This document shows, in pieces, positions 58,701 through 64,000 of a DNA stretch of 64,000 nt. Under the pieces are notes generated by a model, which was not told the origin of the DNA, did not search any database, and saw only the letters and a list, made by a program, of their open reading frames with translations. The first letter of the stretch is position 1; every line of letters begins with the position of its first letter. The translations under genes were made by a program, and so were the position numbers. The DNA is from Tubiluchus corallicola (Eukaryota; Priapulida; Priapulimorpha; Priapulimorphida; Tubiluchidae): positions 62,001 through 126,000 of the forward strand of contig JAQGDQ010000030.1 in the NCBI GenBank assembly GCA_030141605.1, in the 5' to 3' direction.

Positions 58701-61471
58701 AATGCTGTAATAAATATATAATTTTGCGATAAATTAAATGAACATATAACTTAAACAAACCCTAAACAAAATTTAATATTTCTAATCTCTGAAGTTCTCG
58801 CTCTATTTCTGGATTCTAAAGTGCATATAATATCAAAGGTTAACATTAAAAGCACTCTCACTTAAAAGAATAATTCTAAAGTTAAAAAGCAGAACCTATC
58901 AATTCTTCGGTTTTTGCCAATATTCCAGATTTGTAGGTAACCTGTGCTCATACTATACTCAGAAAAAACTTGGGTAGATATACCTGTTATAGATGAGCAA
59001 ATACTATTCATAACTGTTTGTAGTGCTTAACAAAAACTAGTATTTGATGGATGGTTTCACTATTACAAGTTAAACGTTAATTTGTAAAGGGTTGGCTTAT
59101 CATGTTTCTGACTGACTTAACCGGAGGTAAAGAGTTATGAAAGGAAAGAGAATATGGACACAAAAGCGTGATAATCGGAAGCTATAACACAAAAGTAATC
59201 TGTGACAGCATCTGGCAACATCTACTTAAATGCCAAATTATCTCATTAAAACTTTTTGACTAAACTTGCTTACCACAAATGGCTTTTTAAAATACATTCT
59301 AAGGGGTGATATCAATTTATTACCCAAAATTGCAAAGAGATTCCATTTTTAAAGAAACGGTTAAAAATTTAACAGAAAAATAATATATAACCAATACCAA
59401 ATGCAAAAAAATTAAAATTCATATGAATGACTTGCTAATGACAGGGGAAATTTTTTGATGTTCTTCTTGGCGAGATTGCAATCAGTACTTAGTGAATACT
59501 AGATAAGATAGCTTTCAGTACAGCAGAAGGACATAAATTTTTCTCTTCAGATTTTCACGAACGAACCCCCATCCCATGAACAACGAAAGAACCTCTCATC
59601 CCAAAATCCCAAAAATAATAGGTAGATGATCATTTTCTAAAGTAGAAACAAGGACTATGCAAAGGTGGGTTATCCAAATGACAAAGGTAACCTTGTATCA
59701 TGCAAGATTCACTGGGAATGTTTTCATATAGTTATAAATGAAACTCAAGACTTATATAAAACTGATCTATTTACATAAAACTGTGACTTTGCGGCATACT
59801 AGCTAATACACAACAAGCTAGTGTTTTAGGAAGTGACTAACACACTTACCAATTCCTACAAAAAATTCTTCTAATACCAGTAAAAGACAAGTTAGACAAT
59901 ACACATAGTGAACTGTTGTTCAGCATTTTTATTTATTGCTAGGTTTTAGCTTGGTTCTGCTTAAAGAAGGGAGATTCTTGGGCCGGTTTCATTTTCACAA
60001 CATGACTGATAGCACACTAGCAACATTTCAAACAATTTGAAAATAACAGGATTCATTGCATAAATATTCCATAACAATGTCAAAAAACTATTTGTGGTGA
60101 ATAAATAATATGCAAATGCTTTCAAATATCAGCATCAAGAATTTATTTGTGATGAATATTTGGTAAAGGCATGTGCTTCCAGACATGTAATTTCCTATAA
60201 CACTTGGATGGGCTGCATACTAAATAAATCAGGTGAATAAAAACCACGCTGGCGTTTGCCTCACATTATATACATACCTGATTTGGCAATTTCTGCAGTT
60301 GCCTCTGCTACTTTTATAAGTGGTGCACCATCTATATGTAACAACGTGTTGAATTCTTCTAAAATGCCCTGACTTATTAAATGCTTTGACACCTTCTGTA
60401 TATCTATGCCTGAAACACGAATTATCAAAATATGAACAAGGTTATTCAAAGCTACTACTAGCAAATGCAGCACTCTTCAAATGTTTCTATAATATTAATT
60501 CTCGTCTTTTTCACTATCGGCTAGTAGATGGCTCTGCTAAATTCGACATAGATTTTTCAAAGATAAATCCTGGGTGCAAAATAGGCTGAACAGCCTTAGT
60601 GCTGTTGTGGTTTTTCACATCATGTTCGTGAGATAAGTCAGTCAATTAATTGTCAATAGCTTTCAAGTAAGCCATACTGCCTTGACAAGCTAATCTGTTG
60701 AGTGTAATAAGTATTGACAGACGAGGGCAGTTGCCAAATCTGCTATATTATAGGACATAATCTATGGAAAAGAACAGACAGATCAGTGATGATTATTATA
60801 AGAGTGAATTTGTTTGTTAGGATTTTTGTTTACATGCATTGTACAAAACACGAAAAAGAAGTGACATATTTGAAAAGGAATAGGTGTGTGTAAATGAAAA
60901 TGTTTTCTTTAATCCTTCTGGCTGCCACAACAATAACGTCACTCTATATTTTGAATGCTGCCAATTTTACATGTTTTCTTTCACTTAAAAGCAATACTGG
61001 GTTTAATCTGTACTTACACGGGTAACAACAGTTTAATTCTGAGTTTCATGACTGACCTATCTTAGGCATTAACTGTGTATAAAAAAACCAAGTGTCCAAG
61101 AAAAGGATTAGAAACTGGTGTCATGCAACCAATGCTAGTTCACTATCTTAAATTTTAGAACTAATATTCTATCATTAGATACAAAAGTGTAGGTAGAACT
61201 TTTGAGCACCCAGCAGTCGGTTGAGGTGCAACCAATTAGTAAAGTAACATCTGCGAAAAACTCTTCTTAGAACCTTTGTACATGTTTTTAAAGGTTATAC
61301 TTTTTGATTAGAAGTATTGTTTTTTATTTAACTTATTTAATTAGTTGAAATCACAGTGAGTACCTTCTGCTGTGAGGTAAGCTACGATGCTTGTCAGCAG
61401 TTCCTCTGACTTCGCAACATCCTGCTGCTGTGTAGCAATCTTTAGAGCCGAAAATGCCTTGGTTACATCAT
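44029..61471 (-). CDS. RAP1GDS1: RAP1 GTPase-GDP dissociation stimulator 1 (SmgGDS / vimar), first coding exon not located
   Basis: SmgGDS is an armadillo-repeat protein that binds small GTPases with polybasic tails (RhoA, Rap1) and controls their prenylation, nucleotide exchange and trafficking. Coding exons in gene order on the minus strand: 61364-61471, 60278-60409, 58155-58280, 57716-57862, 53976-54104, 53375-53500, 52699-52842, 51350-51481, 48886-49023, 48276-48407, 47555-47644, 46772-46948, 44824-44952, 44029-44153. They total 1,835 nt, 610 residues and a TGA. Human SmgGDS has 607, so only a few residues are missing at the start. Diagnostic blocks: ACRALGNICYE, LRLAGALAIGNFARN, LQHAVLSALRNLAI, VIFKLLGTLRMLIDGQ, GEANRLLAALIKHSKS, SVMQNEALIALSLMS. 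Every junction is GT-AG in phase 1, and most exons encode one ~42-residue repeat. Confidence 0.95.
44954..46771 (-). other. RAP1GDS1 intron
   Basis: This is 1.8 kb between exons 46772-46948 and 44824-44952. I see no repeat, RNA gene or coding signal in it; the short open frames present match nothing I know. Confidence 0.6.
50040..50545 (+). repeat. Dispersed repeat, copy A
   Basis: This stretch shares ordered blocks with 61760-62310 in the same orientation: gcatttc.ccact, gcatctcggaaatgcattgc, gttagcacaatgataa, cagtgctgtacttcactttt, catgtgcaa..gctcgtagaa, gttcatttgtgacgtcatc, aaaatgtatactttttac and a shared end near tcctttaa. The copies are diverged with indels. It lies in the RAP1GDS1 intron 49024-51349; the family is unknown. 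Confidence 0.75.
54832..54846. repeat. Poly-C tract (15 C)
   Basis: An uninterrupted run of 15 C lies in the RAP1GDS1 intron 54105-57715. It is unusual in this AT-rich window; on the minus (transcribed) strand it is poly-G. Confidence 0.9.
55264..55870. mobile_element. Foldback element with about 160-bp terminal inverted repeats (607 bp)
   Basis: The left arm (55264-55423, actagttatgacaactattt ... aacttattacatcat) is inverted at 55711-55870 (atgatgtaataagttttt ... aaatagttatcatgactgga). A central stretch of more than 70 bp around gttttatcgtaaaaatttag is almost identical. TA occurs on both sides (55262-55263 and 55871-55872). The 290-bp core holds a region rich in CAA-type triplets. There is no transposase. 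It sits in the RAP1GDS1 intron between the candidate skipped exon and the next exon. Confidence 0.8.
55676..55711. repeat. (CAA)n trinucleotide repeat
   Basis: About twelve uninterrupted CAA units lie within the core of the foldback element, preceded by imperfect caa/cag/cga triplets from about 55595. On the minus strand this gives a spurious polyvaline open frame (55569-55754), which is not a gene. Confidence 0.9.
57716..57862 (-). other. RAP1GDS1: RAP1GDS1 147-bp exon, candidate skipped exon
   Basis: This exon encodes DVARDTVYELEGTTKLVDIM through FLLNLTNTH and is exactly 147 bp (49 codons), phase 1 at both ends, so skipping it keeps the frame. The human SmgGDS-607 and SmgGDS-558 isoforms differ by 49 residues, one armadillo repeat at the corresponding place. 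It is followed by the longest intron of the gene (54105-57715). That the isoform is shared is an inference from length, phase and position. Confidence 0.7.
58281..60277 (-). other. RAP1GDS1 intron
   Basis: This is 2.0 kb of AT-rich sequence with no recognisable repeat, gene or structured RNA. Confidence 0.6.
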
Positions 61472-61759
61472 CTGAAAATAGGAACTTCAAATATGAAAAG
61501 CTTTCTTGATGCTGAAAATGTTGTGGTGGGTTTTCATTATAGTTCTGTTTTTGTTTGACAAAAATAGATAAACAGGACAGACCATGCATCTGTACAGGAC
61601 ATTACTATAACCGCATGACGTTGCTAGTCATTGCAAAAATGTTGAGAATTAAAGGAAAACCGGACTCAGTCTTAAACTGTAGGTGAAAACAATCTATTCC
61701 TTAAAATATTGAAAGAGAACATACTATTTTTCCAACAATGACATACGTGAAAGAATTAT

Positions 61760-62310
61760 TACCACACAAGCGAAGTTTCGAGTTCACGCCACTAGTTCTT
61801 CGCTGTTCTCCATTAGTTCTATGCATTTCGCCATTCTCTAGTTAGACCATTCAATAGCACCTGCATTTCGGAAACGCATTGCACAAAAAACAAGTGTTGT
61901 ACCTCTCAGTTCAGAGGTGTTTGTTTGTGATGTACTGCACATGTTAGACAGCTCATGCGTTAGCACAGTGGTAAATTTGAAATTCGAATGTTTATTTTAA
62001 AACTTCCTGAGTTTTAGTACAACACACTGAATATCTTACAGCAGTACTGTACCTCAATTTTTGCTTTCACAAACACGTGCAACCTGCTCATGGAATGTTT
62101 GTGCTGTTGAAAATTATGTTCGTTTGTGATGTCATCAATAGTTGGGTGCATCGCCGTTAATTAAGATTTTAATTTATTCTATTATTTAACCATCAGAAAA
62201 GTTTTTCCGGTATTATTGGTGTTAAAATGTATACTTTTTACCGTACTTGAAAAGGAGGTAGGATATGAAAAAGTGTCGTGTCTTCCTTTAAGTACATCAA
62301 CAATTAAATG
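61760..62310 (+). repeat. Dispersed repeat, copy B
   Basis: This is the second copy of the repeat at 50040-50545, about 550 bp, upstream of the first located coding exon of RAP1GDS1. The block gcgttagcacagtggtaaat resembles a tRNA A box and gaaattcgaatg weakly resembles a B box, but they are too close together for a normal tRNA-derived promoter, so a SINE origin is only a possibility. Confidence 0.72.
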
Positions 62311-64000
62311 CAGGCAAACACTCGTTAAAGTAATTTGTCAAACACGGTAAAAATGTATTAACACGTTACTGAGGTAACCGCTGTCAAGGACCTGAAGGAG
62401 GAGTCAAAGTGACTGGCAAGCAAGAGTCAAAGACACAAACCACCCAAATTCCAGAATGTTTAATTCACGCAAAATTGGCAAAGTTCGAAAATCCATTAAC
62501 ACTACAGTAGCTCTTTGTTGCAAAAAAGACAATAACTCCTTGTGCAGCAATGCTAAATCCCATACCTGTTCCCCTAGGAAAATCCAGAACCACTCAGAAA
62601 GATAAGTAGATAATTACACGCTTGATAAACATCTGTAACAGGCTGATTTTCTGCAATTTTGCAAACGTTTGCTGAAACACTGAGAATTTTGTCTGGGCAC
62701 TTAAGTTCTGCTTTTATAACAAATAAGGGCAAATTAAGACTCGGCCACTGTTAAAGTTGATTCTCGCCACACAGCAAATGATGCACTTCAACTAATAAAG
62801 AGACATATAGCATAAGAAAAGCTAATTATGGCATTGATGGAAAAATCATGGTGAAGAACAATGTATCCAGCAACACAACAGAAAACAGTTATAATGCTTG
62901 AAGTTTTACATTACTTAATGGTGATCGTATTAATCAAAGATGATTTGCTACTTATTTGCAAATAACTAGTTTAAAACAGACCCAGATTATTTTAATACCA
63001 GATTATTTATTTAACTTATATTATTTTCCATAATCAGTTTCATTGCAGTCGTGTAAAAAATTCTAATATGGTACTATGATAGTCTTGAGCAAATTTGTAT
63101 TTATAAAAATTGTTTTAGTATAATGAATTTTATATTTTATAAAAACCAGTCAATTTTAGAGACAGATGAAGATGACCAATGACGAGATCAGAAGGTCCTG
63201 GAAAGTTTAACAAATTTGAAAATGCCTGATTTTACAAGTCAACTAAAGCTTAATTAATTTTCAAAGAAATTTGTGGGATCACTCCTTTAAAATCATCATC
63301 ATAAGTCAAGCACTGTCCTACTGATGCAAGCTAATTAGCATGGCATTTGAATTAGTGTGCTGATCCAATCTATTTCAAGCAATGCGCAACAACCAGCATA
63401 ATTACACAGCAACATGATGACGAGGAAAATAAATTTGATTGCAATTATGCAAGGCAGCATCACAAACTAGGTTAGGTCGTCAACCCATCATTAATTGCCA
63501 CTCGAGTTGACATTCTTACAACAACAACTACTCATTAATATAACAGCTACCGCTAAGATACACGCATGCAGGTCGACTTTTTTGTTCAATGCAAGCCTCT
63601 GTTAATGAAATCTATGTGAAGCAGCATGCTCAACTAATACAAATTCACTACACCTATTACATCATAGTAAAGCATAGACCAATAGGAAAAATCATTTTAG
63701 TGTTCTAGAATTAACCAATCAAAACATGCTTTGAGCTGTTATACCGCAGTTTAGAAGAACCCTAGCAGAACATCATGCAAGTCTTGTATCACTGTCATTA
63801 TAGTGTTATACAGCAATATTGTATCTTGCATTTTAGCCAATCAAAAGGTACGGGAATTTTTTCTAATATTGGGCAAAAATGCAGTCTATATGGACAACTG
63901 GTCTACCAAATTATTTTAATACAAATGATGCACAATACCTTTATTACACTGATATTTAACAAACAAAATCATTGTTCACAATGACAAGTTAGCAATATGT
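62311..64000 (-). other. Upstream region of RAP1GDS1 (intron 1 or 5' flank)
   Basis: The first coding exon, expected to hold only an ATG and a few codons ending in a single G, was not found and may be here or beyond the window. Three CCAAT-type motifs (gaccaatagg, taaccaatca, agccaatcaa) lie between 63680 and 63845. No other gene is visible. Confidence 0.45.

Overview
The window is eukaryotic nuclear DNA, AT-rich and intron-rich, with GT-AG introns of roughly 150 bp to 3.6 kb. It carries three conserved protein-coding genes and many fossil transposons. Several points indicate an invertebrate animal: a ciliary gene with about 35 visible exons, an SF1 with two zinc knuckles, a RAP1GDS1 (vimar) orthologue, and a CR1/L2/Rex1-type LINE. 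I cannot name the phylum from the sequence. All exon models below were derived by hand from reading-frame continuity, splice-site consensus and recalled family sequences; none was tested against a transcript.

Layout. (1) 406-29020, plus strand: IFT172, the intraflagellar transport IFT-B subunit. The 5' end lies outside the window, so about 130 N-terminal residues are missing; 35 coding exons encode 1,617 residues and the stop. (2) 29021-32763: intergenic, mostly occupied by a 1.9-kb pogo-like inverted-repeat element, followed by a short promoter-like segment. (3) 32764-43327, plus strand: SF1 (branch-point binding protein), 11 coding exons, 681 residues, complete from ATG to stop. (4) 44029-61471, minus strand: RAP1GDS1/SmgGDS, 14 coding exons, 610 visible residues; only a very short first coding exon is unplaced. 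SF1 and RAP1GDS1 converge tail to tail, with 701 bp between their stop codons.

The introns hold most of the unusual material. There is a near full-length antisense LINE with a mutated reverse-transcriptase active site. Several non-autonomous DNA transposons have recognisable inverted termini, and some have target duplications (TA, or 8 bp for a hAT). There are long perfect-looking hairpins, a tandem duplication that copied a 3' splice site with the start of its exon, and a pair of diverged dispersed repeats. Two DNA elements end within 30 bp of a 3' splice site.

The three genes do not form a pathway; they act in cilia, splicing and small-GTPase regulation. I found no gene cluster that looks like a new biological system. 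The most interesting signals are architectural: transposon ends next to splice acceptors, the duplicated splice site, and the strictly phase-1, one-repeat-per-exon structure of RAP1GDS1.
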